Notes under the pieces: model-generated
Seen by the model: the letters and a program-made list of their open reading frames with translations, nothing else
The model's database searches: none
Told to the model about the DNA's origin: nothing
Part shown: piece by piece, positions 7,713 through 16,443 of the stretch
Position numbering within the stretch: position 1 is the stretch's first letter
How the letters are laid out: each line of letters starts with the position of its first letter
Made by a program: the position numbers and the translations under genes
Assembly (NCBI GenBank): GCA_028715985.1
Contig: JAQUQR010000005.1
Span: forward strand, 39,069 to 103,068
DNA: 64,000 bases
Reading direction: 5' to 3'
From: Methanocellales archaeon
GTDB lineage: Archaea; Halobacteriota; UBA148

Positions 7713-9274
7713 ATGCCAGAGGAGTTCATAGAAAATATTGATGCGACTCCAGACAAAAAGATTTTACTAGCAGTGTCAAAAGACATTGATCTCAGAAGAG
7801 GAATTTGTGAAATGATTGATAACTCTATTGACAAAATGACTCTTCAGAATAACGAACTCTCTCTTGTGATATCTATTTTTATGGATGAAGTAGAACAAAC
7901 AATTCAATATGAAGATAACTCAGGTGGAATAAAGGAAGAGAATCTAAATATGATTATTCAACCTGACCTGGTGGGACAGAAAGAACTGAAGAGGAGGAGA
8001 CAATTGGTATATTCGGAATAGGATCTAAACGGGCATTAATTGCACTTTCGCATTACTCCGAAACAATTAGTAGATTTGCTGGTGAAGATACTTTTAAAAT
8101 AGTCGTTGATGATGAGTGGGTAAATACCGATTCGTGGGAGATACCAAAATATCGGACACAAAACATTGAGGAAGGAAAAACTATATTCAAACTGAGAGAT
8201 CTCAAATTTGATTTCAATGAAGCCATAATAGACGAATTGAAAAGAAAGTTAGGAGAAATTTATTATTACTATATCAAGAATAGAAATGTAAGAATTAAGT
8301 TAAATGGTACGAGTATTAGACCGACACTATTTGAAGATTGGACATATCCTCCGAATCGTCATCCAAGAAGATATATATTCAAGCTATTAGGTCGATCTAA
8401 TGATTCTATTCATTGTGAGATAATTGTTGGGTTAAGGTTTGAGGCGAGTATTATAGGCGAATACGGTTTTGATTTGTACTGTAATGATCGTTTAATTGTA
8501 AAACACGTAAAGGATTATAGACTTGGTTTTACAAAGGGGCTTCTTGGTTCTCCGCACCCATCTATAGCACGATTTTATGGTATAATAAAATTGAATGGAA
8601 AGAACAAAGATATGCCTTGGAATAGTACTAAATCCGATATTGATACACTAAATCCAACCTATAAACAGATTATGAATTTGGTTTTAAAATTTGCTAAGCC
8701 TTATGTGCAGTTGAGTAGAAGATTATCATCTAGTGCCGAGGAAGAGATAGTGCCTTATGCTACAGGAACAATTGAAAATGTCGATTTAACTAGTCGTAAC
8801 GAAAATGATGATGACTTCCCAGATATTCCACCAGGTCGTATCACCCGCAATGAAAGAGCAAATCGCCAAAATATAATGGTTCTAAGAAATTCTCCTTGGA
8901 CTAGAGGTTTATTGGAGAACATATTGGCTGTAGACATGATATTGCAATCGAAATTACAAAATAAAAATAGATATTCATTGATTCTGCTGGATAGTTGTTT
9001 AGAGATTGCCTTCAAGGAATATATAGTTAATGTACTTCGTTTTCCATTAAGTCAAAGCCAAAGAAGATTTAGACAAGGTTTGATATCAACAATGAGGGAT
9101 AACTACAATTTTGAAGAAGCTATTTGGACACAGATAGATTTTTTCCATAATCTTAGAAATTCTTTATATCATGAAACAGCAACACTAGATATAACTGAGG
9201 AAGATATTTGGGATTTTAGATTATTAGTTTGTAAAGTGCTAAGTGATTTATTTGACATTTCATTTGAATTTTAG
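7713..9274 (+). pseudogene. GHKL-type ATPase with C-terminal HEPN-like domain, frameshifted
   Basis: Two frames together encode one protein. Frame 1 (7713-8021) has the N-box EMIDNSID (33-40) and the DNSGGI ATP motif (68-73) of GHKL ATPases (Hsp90, MutL, histidine kinase fold). The next ATP motif GIFGIGSKRA and the rest continue in another frame to 9274. The break coincides with a tandem 5-bp repeat, ACCTG ACCTG (7961-7970). Removing one copy gives QPGGTER leading straight into the glycine motif, and a protein of about 518 residues. The C-terminal 120 residues end with FFHNLRNSLYH, which fits the Rx4H signature of HEPN RNases. A stress-sensing ATPase coupled to an RNase is a plausible defence gene. 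It converges on a restriction-modification pair 12 nt away. Confidence 0.75.
7961..7970 (+). repeat. 5-bp tandem duplication causing the frameshift
   Basis: ACCTG occurs twice in direct succession inside the ATPase motif region. Deleting one unit restores the reading frame exactly, so this is the probable lesion or a slippage switch. Confidence 0.75.
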
Positions 9275-9286
9275 ACAAAATTTAAG

Positions 9287-9859
9287 TTATTTTTGAACAG
9301 TTTTAGATTTAGTAACATCTACGCCTAAAATTAAGGTAGGTATATCTATATTGCTCTCTCCTCTACATTCCAAATCTGTTTTCATCTGCTCAAAATATGA
9401 TACGCCAGAAGACATCTCTCTTGCGAGGCTTAACATGGGAACTATTTCCACACCAGAATCGATGATTTCTTGCTTAGCAAAAATCGTCATTTTTGCACAT
9501 ACATTGTAAACCATAAATGCGTACTTTCCAAATTGAACTTCTACACCTAGCTTATTTTTAACTGCATCCATCTCTCTAAAGCCCTTATGAATTTGCCCTA
9601 TTTCAGGAATTTCTGTTTCAACACTAATCCTAGTAGTTTTCCACCCCCTCTCTTTAAACAACATATCGAATACTTTGTTCAATTCTTTAGGAGAATATAG
9701 AGCCTTGCCATTCATTGTTTTTTCCTTGCTAATCTTTGTTTTAAGGAGGGAGGCGTCAACAGAAGATATAATCTTTTTAATCTCTTTGAGTTCGGCTTTA
9801 TGATTTTTTCCTATGAATTCTTTCCCATTTTTAAAAGAAAATTCTGCAATGATCTCCAT
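9287..9859 (-). CDS. Type II restriction endonuclease, BglII/BstYI-like
   Basis: A 190-residue protein. The candidate active site is D98, E107 and Q109, inside MDAV and VEVQF. The D-x8-E-x-Q spacing equals that of BglII (Asp84, Glu93, Gln95), where Gln replaces the usual Lys of the PD-(D/E)xK set. Length is close to that of small type II enzymes. It follows its methyltransferase by 13 nt in the same direction. By family, the target would contain GATC (BglII cuts AGATCT, BstYI RGATCY); the exact site is inference. Confidence 0.75.
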   Translation of the reverse strand: MEIIAEFSFKNGKEFIGKNHKAELKEIKKIISSVDASLLKTKISKEKTMNGKALYSPKELNKVFDMLFKERGWKTTRISVETEIPEIGQIHKGFREMDAVKNKLGVEVQFGKYAFMVYNVCAKMTIFAKQEIIDSGVEIVPMLSLAREMSSGVSYFEQMKTDLECRGESNIDIPTLILGVDVTKSKTVQK

Positions 9860-9872
9860 TAATTACCCCCTA

Positions 9873-10829
9873 TTAGAATTCATTAATCTTTTTCATTTTC
9901 CACTCCTCTGGAGGTCGAGCTACTTTTTCAGTGCCTTTGGGTCGGTATACCGGCTTTCCAAAAGGACGTTTTTTAAGTTTCCCTTTTTCATATTCTTTTA
10001 TTCTGCACATTGCTATTTTTAGATATTCTTCAGAATAATCAACACCAACAGCACGCCTATTATGAATTACTGCGGCTAAAATTGTTGATCCCACACCAAC
10101 AAAAGGATCAAGAACAATATCTCCTTCATTAGTTAAAGCAAGAACTAACCTCTCTATAAGTTCGATAGGGAATTGACAAGGATGAATAGTCTTTTCTGGA
10201 TGGTTAGATTTCACATTAGGTATATCCCAAACCTCGCCATCCCAATCTCTTATCATAACATCCCAGATATCAGAAGGATTTTTACCTAAAGGATTACATG
10301 ATGGTAAGCCCTTATTTTTCCCTTTATAATATCTTTTACCAGGGTATTTGATAGGTATTCTAACAGCGTCGAGATTAAAGGTGTAATTATCATTTTTAGT
10401 AAACCACATAATTGTCTCATATCTACCAGAAAAACGTTTAGATGCATGTAAACCATGACCAAATCGCCATATTATACGATTTCTCATCTTCATATTCAAA
10501 TCCTTAAAAATATCATAGAAATATGCGTCAAGAGGAAAAACCTCGCCATTTTCTATATAATTTCCTATCTCCCAGCATATACTTCCGTTATCACTTAATA
10601 TTTGTTTACATCTTCCAATGACCTCTTTTTGCCAATTCAGATAATCTTCAAATTTTTGCCTTTTCTCATAGATCTTCCCTATATTATAAGGAGGCGAAGT
10701 GACTATGAGCTTAATCTTTTCATCTTCTGGGATCGTGTTTAGAAACTTCAAAGTATCGTTGTTTGCGAGGAGTACATCGTAATCCTTTACATATTCTTCT
10801 TTAAAGACAACGTTCAGTTTTTTATTCAT
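9873..10829 (-). CDS. DNA methyltransferase (N4-cytosine or N6-adenine), beta class
   Basis: A 318-residue protein. Catalytic motif IV TSPPYN is at 44-49 and the SAM-binding motif I DPFVGVGST at 241-249; the order IV before I defines the beta class. The target-recognition region lies between them (about 120-220). It is the first gene of an M-R operon and presumably protects the host site against the endonuclease encoded 13 nt downstream. BglII-family partners are usually m4C enzymes, which fits an SPPY motif, but N6A cannot be excluded. Confidence 0.9.
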   Translation of the reverse strand: MNKKLNVVFKEEYVKDYDVLLANNDTLKFLNTIPEDEKIKLIVTSPPYNIGKIYEKRQKFEDYLNWQKEVIGRCKQILSDNGSICWEIGNYIENGEVFPLDAYFYDIFKDLNMKMRNRIIWRFGHGLHASKRFSGRYETIMWFTKNDNYTFNLDAVRIPIKYPGKRYYKGKNKGLPSCNPLGKNPSDIWDVMIRDWDGEVWDIPNVKSNHPEKTIHPCQFPIELIERLVLALTNEGDIVLDPFVGVGSTILAAVIHNRRAVGVDYSEEYLKIAMCRIKEYEKGKLKKRPFGKPVYRPKGTEKVARPPEEWKMKKINEF

Positions 10830-10948
10830 TACTTCTCTTCTTTCACTCTTTTCTTTTTCACCTTATTTAAACTTGAACTACCTCGTTGATTAACACCAAG
10901 ATAGTTGTAAAATAGTTTTTAAATACCAAAAAATTAATTTAATCCTTC

Positions 10949-12358
10949 TCACATTCTCAAAAGCCACACCCATGTCTTCATCTGGTGATATGCCAAACCT
11001 GGGATATGCCTTGGCTTTATCACCCCTTCTTTTGTGAACTTGGATAACATCCTGAGATTGTTTTTTATCGCACTTGACCTCAGATAAAAATCCTTGTAGG
11101 CTTTTGCGTTCAGCTCTCTCACTTCCTTTAGTGAGAGCTCTTGCGTCTCTATGATCGGGTTGGCTGTGGTGTACTTGCTCCAGTCCAGCTCTTTGATCAT
11201 TCCCATTTTTTCTGCGGTGTCATGAAACTTCGTTCCTGGGTATGGTGTGGGCAGGAAAAACAGCGGATATTCCGGGCTTAACTCTTTCATCAGCTCTATG
11301 CTCTCTTCTACATCCTCTCTCGTCTCTCCCGGCAGACCCAATATGACGTTGGCTATCCTCAGCATGCCCATGTCTTTTGAATCATCCATGACCTCTTTCA
11401 TCTCCCAGGTGCTGATGTCCTTCTTCATGGTCGTGATCGACTTTTGAGAGGTGGTCTCTATGCCGTATGAGATTATCCTGCATCCCGCCTCTCCCAATTT
11501 TTTCAGGTGGTGTCTGTCGGTGCTCAGGATCGAGCTCTCATAGCCCCAGGGAATCTCCAGCCCCCTTTCCGTTATTTCATCGCATATATTCTCGGTTCTT
11601 TTCCTGTCCAGATCGAAGTTGTCGTCAAAGAACATGATCAGGTCGAGGTCATAGCTGTCGCACAAATGCTCCATCTCATCCACGACATTTTTCGCACTTC
11701 TGGCTCTCCATTTTCTGCCATATATGGCTGACACGCTGCAATAATGGCACCCATAGGGGCATCCCCTGCTTGAGACCATTGTAGCCATCCTGAAGGTTTC
11801 AAACAGTCTGTACTTATCCATGGGCAACAAATGCCTTGCAGGATAGGGAAGCCCATCCAGATCATCGATCAATGGTCTCGGAGGATTTCTTACGATGCGT
11901 CCGTTCTCTCGAAAAGCTATTCCTTTCACCTTGGCCAGCTCTCCCGACTCCCAGGCATTGGCCAGCTCTGGCACGGTGATGTCACCTTCGCCGCATACCA
12001 CCACATCGAGGTTCGGATTTTCCCTCAAGACCTCCTCTGCCAGCAGGGAGGCATGCGGGCCTCCCATTATCGTTCTAATGTTAGCGTCAACCTCTTTTGT
12101 AGCGTTGACGACCTGGTTGGCATGGTTGACTCGATAGGTCGCACAGTACACCCCCAGCATATCAGGCTTAAAAGTCTCAATCTCCTTTTTGACCTTTGCC
12201 ATATCCTTTTTTTCGGCCGGCATGTCAATGATCTTGACTTCATTATCTTTCTCTAACGCCGCAGCCACATAGGCCAATCCAGTCGGTGGTGCGGTAAGTC
12301 CCAAAAATCGTTGATATATTTCCCTCTCACAGGGGGGATGGACTAACAGGGCCCTCAA
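10949..12358 (-). CDS. B12-binding domain radical SAM protein
   Basis: About 469 residues from a TTG start at 12358, which gives the usual RALLVHPP N-terminus; an alternative TTG at 12406 would overlap the upstream gene by 44 nt. The N-terminal half is a Rossmann-type cobalamin-binding domain (PPTGLAYVAAALE, MGGPHA, VVCGEGD). The radical SAM cysteines are C200, C204 and C207 (RGCPYGCHYC). The C-terminal part includes an ILGLPGET segment typical of this class. B12-radical SAM enzymes mostly methylate or rearrange unactivated carbons. It follows the DUF1786 gene by only 4 nt, so the two are likely translated together. Confidence 0.88.
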   Translation of the reverse strand: MRALLVHPPCEREIYQRFLGLTAPPTGLAYVAAALEKDNEVKIIDMPAEKKDMAKVKKEIETFKPDMLGVYCATYRVNHANQVVNATKEVDANIRTIMGGPHASLLAEEVLRENPNLDVVVCGEGDITVPELANAWESGELAKVKGIAFRENGRIVRNPPRPLIDDLDGLPYPARHLLPMDKYRLFETFRMATMVSSRGCPYGCHYCSVSAIYGRKWRARSAKNVVDEMEHLCDSYDLDLIMFFDDNFDLDRKRTENICDEITERGLEIPWGYESSILSTDRHHLKKLGEAGCRIISYGIETTSQKSITTMKKDISTWEMKEVMDDSKDMGMLRIANVILGLPGETREDVEESIELMKELSPEYPLFFLPTPYPGTKFHDTAEKMGMIKELDWSKYTTANPIIETQELSLKEVRELNAKAYKDFYLRSSAIKNNLRMLSKFTKEGVIKPRHIPGLAYHQMKTWVWLLRM

Positions 12359-12362
12359 GCTC

Positions 12363-13406
12363 TCAGCATCCCCCAAACTTGTGTTTATAAGCCTCGACCA
12401 GTCCAAAGCACCCTGTCATCATCATATCCCCATGCGGGGCTGCAAAATAGAGGTCCAGTTTTGAATCACGTGCCATGGACCTCCTCGGACCCGTAACTGC
12501 GATCAACTCCACCTCATCAAAACCTGGGGCATCATTTATGAAACAGCCATGACCCCCGTCATCAAAAATCTCATCGAAAGTGAGCGTCCCCTCCCCCAAT
12601 TTTACAATATATTCATCCAGTTTTTCCGCGTTCATGCAGTGGGTATGGTGCTCAAACAGTCCTGCAATGGTCTTGCCGCTCATCAACGCTCCTAACGTGT
12701 GACCGTTTCCGACGTTTATCAATATTACAGGATCTTTTTCCATTATGGGAGGATCGGTCAATGCACCCCAAATTGCAGCTATCCCCGTATCAGTCAGAGC
12801 CACATCATAGCCTCTTAAGCTCTTTGCCACAGCCTCCATCCTGGTTAGGTACGGAGGCAGGTTATCTTTATAGACATAGACAAAAGATGAAAGGTTCCCG
12901 CCCATCTCCATGAACTTTTTGATGTGTTGGAATCTGAAAATGCGGTTGCTCATTCTGGGCGAATAGCCGTGGTCTTGGACGGCTATAGCGACTTTTTTAG
13001 GGACTTCGACGTCAAACATGGATAATATACGCTTGATTGCGTCGATATCCACATCCCTGGTTTCGATGCGTGTCACATTTTTGGGGGCCTCGTCTACAAT
13101 CTTGACGCCAAGGTCTTTCACCTTCTGCAGATTGTCATACAGTGTCAGGGCAGCAGATTCGGTGGCATACACATTGAGACCAGCCCCTATGTGGTCTTTG
13201 ACAGCTTTTGTGCTTGGCCCGCCTCCCATGGTTCCCCCGGTCAAGAATATGTCTTTACCCTCATGAGTCGTCTCAGCGATCTTTTTGGCGACGATTTTTG
13301 TCTGTGTGGGCAGCACCATCTTTATGCAGTTTTCAATCCTCTCGTCGCTATCATAAAGCAGAAGGTCCTGTGTTCCGACACCCACATCTATGGCTAATAT
13401 TTGCAT
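12363..13406 (-). CDS. DUF1786 family protein (actin-like ATPase fold suspected)
   Basis: A 347-residue protein. It begins ILAIDVGVGTQDLLLYD, a phosphate-1-like loop as in sugar kinase/Hsp70/actin proteins, and later has VGNGHTLGAL, a second nucleotide-loop candidate. The family has been loosely labelled as pyruvate formate-lyase activating-like in databases, but no CxxxCxxC radical SAM motif is present, so that name would be misleading. It lies 4 nt upstream of a B12-binding radical SAM gene and is probably its partner, perhaps as an ATP-driven reactivase or chaperone. That role is inference. Confidence 0.7.
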   Translation of the reverse strand: MQILAIDVGVGTQDLLLYDSDERIENCIKMVLPTQTKIVAKKIAETTHEGKDIFLTGGTMGGGPSTKAVKDHIGAGLNVYATESAALTLYDNLQKVKDLGVKIVDEAPKNVTRIETRDVDIDAIKRILSMFDVEVPKKVAIAVQDHGYSPRMSNRIFRFQHIKKFMEMGGNLSSFVYVYKDNLPPYLTRMEAVAKSLRGYDVALTDTGIAAIWGALTDPPIMEKDPVILINVGNGHTLGALMSGKTIAGLFEHHTHCMNAEKLDEYIVKLGEGTLTFDEIFDDGGHGCFINDAPGFDEVELIAVTGPRRSMARDSKLDLYFAAPHGDMMMTGCFGLVEAYKHKFGGC

Positions 13407-13731
13407 ATATAATCCCCGAAGTTCTAAAACTTGTTTTTTATTTTATGCGATACGATTCAACCTTTTACATGATTTAGTTTAATAGCCCATAATTGTTATC
13501 TCAATCGATACAACAAACATTTATTATTTCCTGTTGGCGGAATTCATGCACTTTTTGCCAGCTTAATAACTACGGCAACTATTTTGGCATCGCTCGTCTT
13601 TGAACCTGGGAAATCGAGATAAATTTACGCCCAAAGGGGGCAAGTCCAGAAGAGTTGTCAGAATCATGAATACATACATCTACGCATACCATACATAACT
13701 AATTAAGGTTAATAAGTGTTCTAAATGTTCG
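13407..13731. other. Intergenic region between divergent operons
   Basis: This 325-nt stretch holds the promoters of the DUF1786/radical SAM operon (minus) and the heme operon (plus). I see no RNA gene or coding frame. AT-rich segments close to both start codons could be TATA elements, but none stands out. Confidence 0.4.
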
Positions 13732-14778
13732 ATGATCAAAATGGTCCCATTTTTGCCAAGGTTAATTGCATGGGAGCTCACTGGCGCTTGTAATCTGAAA
13801 TGTGTACATTGTAGAGCCTCTGCTACAAAAGAGCGTGACGAGAGTGAGCTCTCTACAGAGGAGGCAAAGCACCTCATCGATGATATAACGAAATTTGCCG
13901 ATCCGATATTGATTCTCAGTGGCGGTGAACCGTTGCTCAGGGAAGACGTATATGAGATTGCGGCGTATGGAACTGATAAGGGGATGCGAGTGGTCCTAGC
14001 GACAAATGGGACGCTTCTCACCCCAGAAATAGCTGCCAAATTGAAAAAGGCAGGAGTGCAGCGTATTAGCATCAGTTTAGATGGGGCAAGTGCTAAGGCG
14101 CATGATGACTTTAGGGGCACGCTTGGTGCGTTCGAAGGCGCATTAAGGGGCATAAATGCGCTCAAAGAGGCACATCTAAGTTTTCAGATCAATACGACCG
14201 TTACAAAGCGTAATATGGGGGAAATACCAAAGATTTTGGACTTATCCTTGGAGCTGGGGGCGGATGCCTTGCACATCTTTTTGTTTGTACCCGTTGGCAG
14301 GGGAAAGGCTATCGAGGGAGATGAAATCCTGCCAGAGGAATATGAGCGCGTGTTAAGCTGGCTCTGTGACATGCAAGGGAAAGTACAGCTACAGCTAAAA
14401 GCCACATGCGCTCCACACTACTTCAGGATCATGCATCAAAGGTCGAGGAGAGCAGAAAAGGCAAGTGGGCTTTCGATGATGACCAGAGGGTGTCTAGCTG
14501 GCACCGGATTCTGCTTCATCTCGAAAATAGGCGAGGTATACCCCTGTGGTTACTTACCTGTACTAGCGGGAAGTATCAGGGAGCAATCGTTCGAACAAAT
14601 TTGGCATCAATCAAGAGTTTTTAAAAACCTGAGGGACTTTAACACATTAAAGGGCAAATGCGGCATCTGTGAATTCAAAAGGGTTTGTGGCGGTTGTAGA
14701 GCAAGGGCGTATGCTGCCACTGGTGATTATATGGCAGAGGAGCCGTGCTGTATATATCAACCGAGGAATTTGCTATGA
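13732..14778 (+). CDS. ahbD: Heme synthase AhbD (Fe-coproporphyrin III decarboxylase, radical SAM)
   Basis: A 348-residue radical SAM enzyme. CxxxCxxC is C20, C24 and C27; SGGEP follows at about 64-68. The C-terminal cysteine-rich part (RGCLAGTGFC, YPCGYL, KCGICEFKRVCGGC, EPCC) supplies auxiliary cluster ligands. AhbD removes two propionate carboxylates of Fe-coproporphyrin III to give heme b, the last step of the archaeal siroheme-dependent pathway. It is distinguished from AhbC by the short N-terminus and the C-terminal arrangement. The stop overlaps the ahbA start (ATGA). First gene of the heme cluster. Confidence 0.9.
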   Translation: MIKMVPFLPRLIAWELTGACNLKCVHCRASATKERDESELSTEEAKHLIDDITKFADPILILSGGEPLLREDVYEIAAYGTDKGMRVVLATNGTLLTPEIAAKLKKAGVQRISISLDGASAKAHDDFRGTLGAFEGALRGINALKEAHLSFQINTTVTKRNMGEIPKILDLSLELGADALHIFLFVPVGRGKAIEGDEILPEEYERVLSWLCDMQGKVQLQLKATCAPHYFRIMHQRSRRAEKASGLSMMTRGCLAGTGFCFISKIGEVYPCGYLPVLAGSIREQSFEQIWHQSRVFKNLRDFNTLKGKCGICEFKRVCGGCRARAYAATGDYMAEEPCCIYQPRNLL

Positions 14779-15224
14779 GGCTTGATGCCCTCGATAAGAG
14801 TCTCCTGAATATGTTGCAAGATGAATTACCGCTCGTATCTCAACCTTTCGAGGAGTTGGGCAAGAGACTTGGAATCAGCGAAGAAGACGCCATATCGCGT
14901 GTCAAAAGACTTCTGGAAGAAGGTGCAATCAGACGCCTAGGGCCCATCATCGATATAAAAAAATTGGGTGGTATTAGCACTTTAGTGGCGATGAGCGTGC
15001 CCTTCGAAAAGATAGATGCAACAGCAGCCATAATCAATGAATATCCAGAGGTAACGCATAACTATCTGCGCTCCCACAGATACAATGTCTGGTTTACCAT
15101 CTCTGCACGTAGCAAAAAGAGGTTGGAAGAGATACTAGGGGAAATAAAAAAGCTTGGCTACGAGACCATCGATCTTCCTGCAACAAAAATGTTCAAGATA
15201 AGGGTAAAATTCGATATGAAGTGA
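14775..15224 (+). CDS. ahbA: Siroheme decarboxylase subunit AhbA
   Basis: A 149-residue Lrp/AsnC-fold protein. The N-terminal winged helix (about 1-60) is followed by an effector-type domain with THNYLRSHRYNVWFT, the active-site region of AhbA. AhbA and AhbB form the complex that decarboxylates siroheme at C12 and C18 to didecarboxysiroheme. The ATG at 14775 is chosen because it overlaps the ahbD stop by four nucleotides; a GTG 30 nt earlier lies inside ahbD. AhbA and AhbB resemble Lrp regulators but are enzymes. Confidence 0.9.
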   Translation: MRLDALDKSLLNMLQDELPLVSQPFEELGKRLGISEEDAISRVKRLLEEGAIRRLGPIIDIKKLGGISTLVAMSVPFEKIDATAAIINEYPEVTHNYLRSHRYNVWFTISARSKKRLEEILGEIKKLGYETIDLPATKMFKIRVKFDMK

Positions 15225-15229
15225 TTCTA

Positions 15230-15691
15230 ATGGACGATATGGATGTAAAATTGCTCAAGCTCACGCAAGATGGAATTCCACTAATACCCACGCCATTTGC
15301 TGAGATAGCTACGTCCCTAGGGATTTCGGAGGAAGAGGTCACAACCAGACTTAAAAAATTGAGGGATACGGGCATCATCCATAGGTTTGGCGCATCCATT
15401 GCGCATAGGAGAGTTGGCATTGTTGCAAACGCGATGTGCGTTTGGGCTGTGCCTTCAGAAAGGGTGGATGAAGTAGGAGGGATCATCGCATCTTTCGATG
15501 AGGTTACGCATTGCTATGAACGTTTGCGATCCAATAAATGGGGATACAATGTATTTGCGATGGTGCATGGACATGATAAAGAGGAATGCAAGGCCATAGC
15601 AGAGCGCATAGCTGAGGCGACTGGCATATATGATTATGAGATGTTGTTTAGCGAACGAGAGCTCAAAAAGGTGGGACTTCAAATTGAGTAA
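15230..15691 (+). CDS. ahbB: Siroheme decarboxylase subunit AhbB
   Basis: About 153 residues, paralogous to AhbA: winged-helix N-terminus, then THCYERLRSNKWGYNVFAMVHG, the characteristic AhbB segment with the W and YN positions. It completes the AhbAB heteromer. The ATG at 15230 is used here; a GTG at 15221 that overlaps the ahbA stop (GTGA) is an alternative and would give translational coupling. The stop overlaps the start of the next gene. Confidence 0.9.
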   Translation: MDDMDVKLLKLTQDGIPLIPTPFAEIATSLGISEEEVTTRLKKLRDTGIIHRFGASIAHRRVGIVANAMCVWAVPSERVDEVGGIIASFDEVTHCYERLRSNKWGYNVFAMVHGHDKEECKAIAERIAEATGIYDYEMLFSERELKKVGLQIE

Positions 15692-16319
15692 GCTGCTTCC
15701 ATTGGTCATCGATCTCGAGAGCAAAAAAATCGTCATATTTGGCGGTGGGCTTGTGGGTGAGAGAAAGGCGAAGCTGTTCCAAGGTGCAGATCTTACAGTG
15801 GTAAGCAAGGATTTTACTTCAACGCTATGCAAATTAAAAGATGAAGGATATATCAAATTGATTGAGAGCGATCTTGGAAACATAAAAATTGAGTCCCTCA
15901 TCAAGGATGCATTTATGGTAGTTCCTGCTACCGACGACTTGGCGTTGAACTCGAAGATCACAGCGATGGCAAAGAAGCACAAGATACTGGTGAACTCTGT
16001 GGATAGAGTGGATGACGTCATCATTCCCTCTGTCCTCAAGCGAGGAGATATTACGATCGGCATCTCCACATTGGGTAAAAGCCCTGCAATGTCAAAGCTC
16101 ATCAGAAAGAAAGTAGAGCACATCATAGATGAGAAATATGCAGATATGGTCAAGCTCCAGTGCGAGATTAGGGCGCTATTGAAGCAGCAAGTCAAGGACC
16201 ATAAGCTCAGAAAAAGAATTCTATTGAGTATCCTATTCGATGAGGAGATATGGCAGAGCATGGGCGACTATGATAAAGCTCGCGACTTAGCAATATCCAA
16301 ATGGATTGATAGGGCTTGA
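15684..16319 (+). CDS. Precorrin-2 dehydrogenase / sirohydrochlorin ferrochelatase (Met8-like)
   Basis: About 211 residues from TTG at 15684, with GGTGG 8 nt upstream and overlap with the ahbB stop; the longer frame reaching back to 15630 lies in ahbB. An NAD-binding loop IVIFGGGLVGERKAKLF opens the protein, followed by the VPATDDLALNSKI region and the C-terminal dimerisation helices (GKSPAMSKLIRKKVE). Met8-type proteins oxidise precorrin-2 to sirohydrochlorin and insert Fe to give siroheme. No separate CbiX/SirB chelatase gene is in the cluster, so this protein may do both steps. Confidence 0.88.
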   Translation: MSKLLPLVIDLESKKIVIFGGGLVGERKAKLFQGADLTVVSKDFTSTLCKLKDEGYIKLIESDLGNIKIESLIKDAFMVVPATDDLALNSKITAMAKKHKILVNSVDRVDDVIIPSVLKRGDITIGISTLGKSPAMSKLIRKKVEHIIDEKYADMVKLQCEIRALLKQQVKDHKLRKRILLSILFDEEIWQSMGDYDKARDLAISKWIDRA

Positions 16320-16443
16320 ATGTGATTGGCTCTCGGTTGAAAACGGAGAGCTTTTTAGTCTACTTGGACACAAAGGCGTTTGCAAGACCGCTATTAGCCG
16401 AGCGAAAAACGCTTAAGTCAATTATGCTGTAATAAGTGATGCG

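Noticed and set aside
15455..16261. Long minus-strand frame opposite the siroheme synthase gene
   Set aside because: It is fully antisense to ahbB and the Met8-like gene and has no recognisable domain; a codon-bias shadow.
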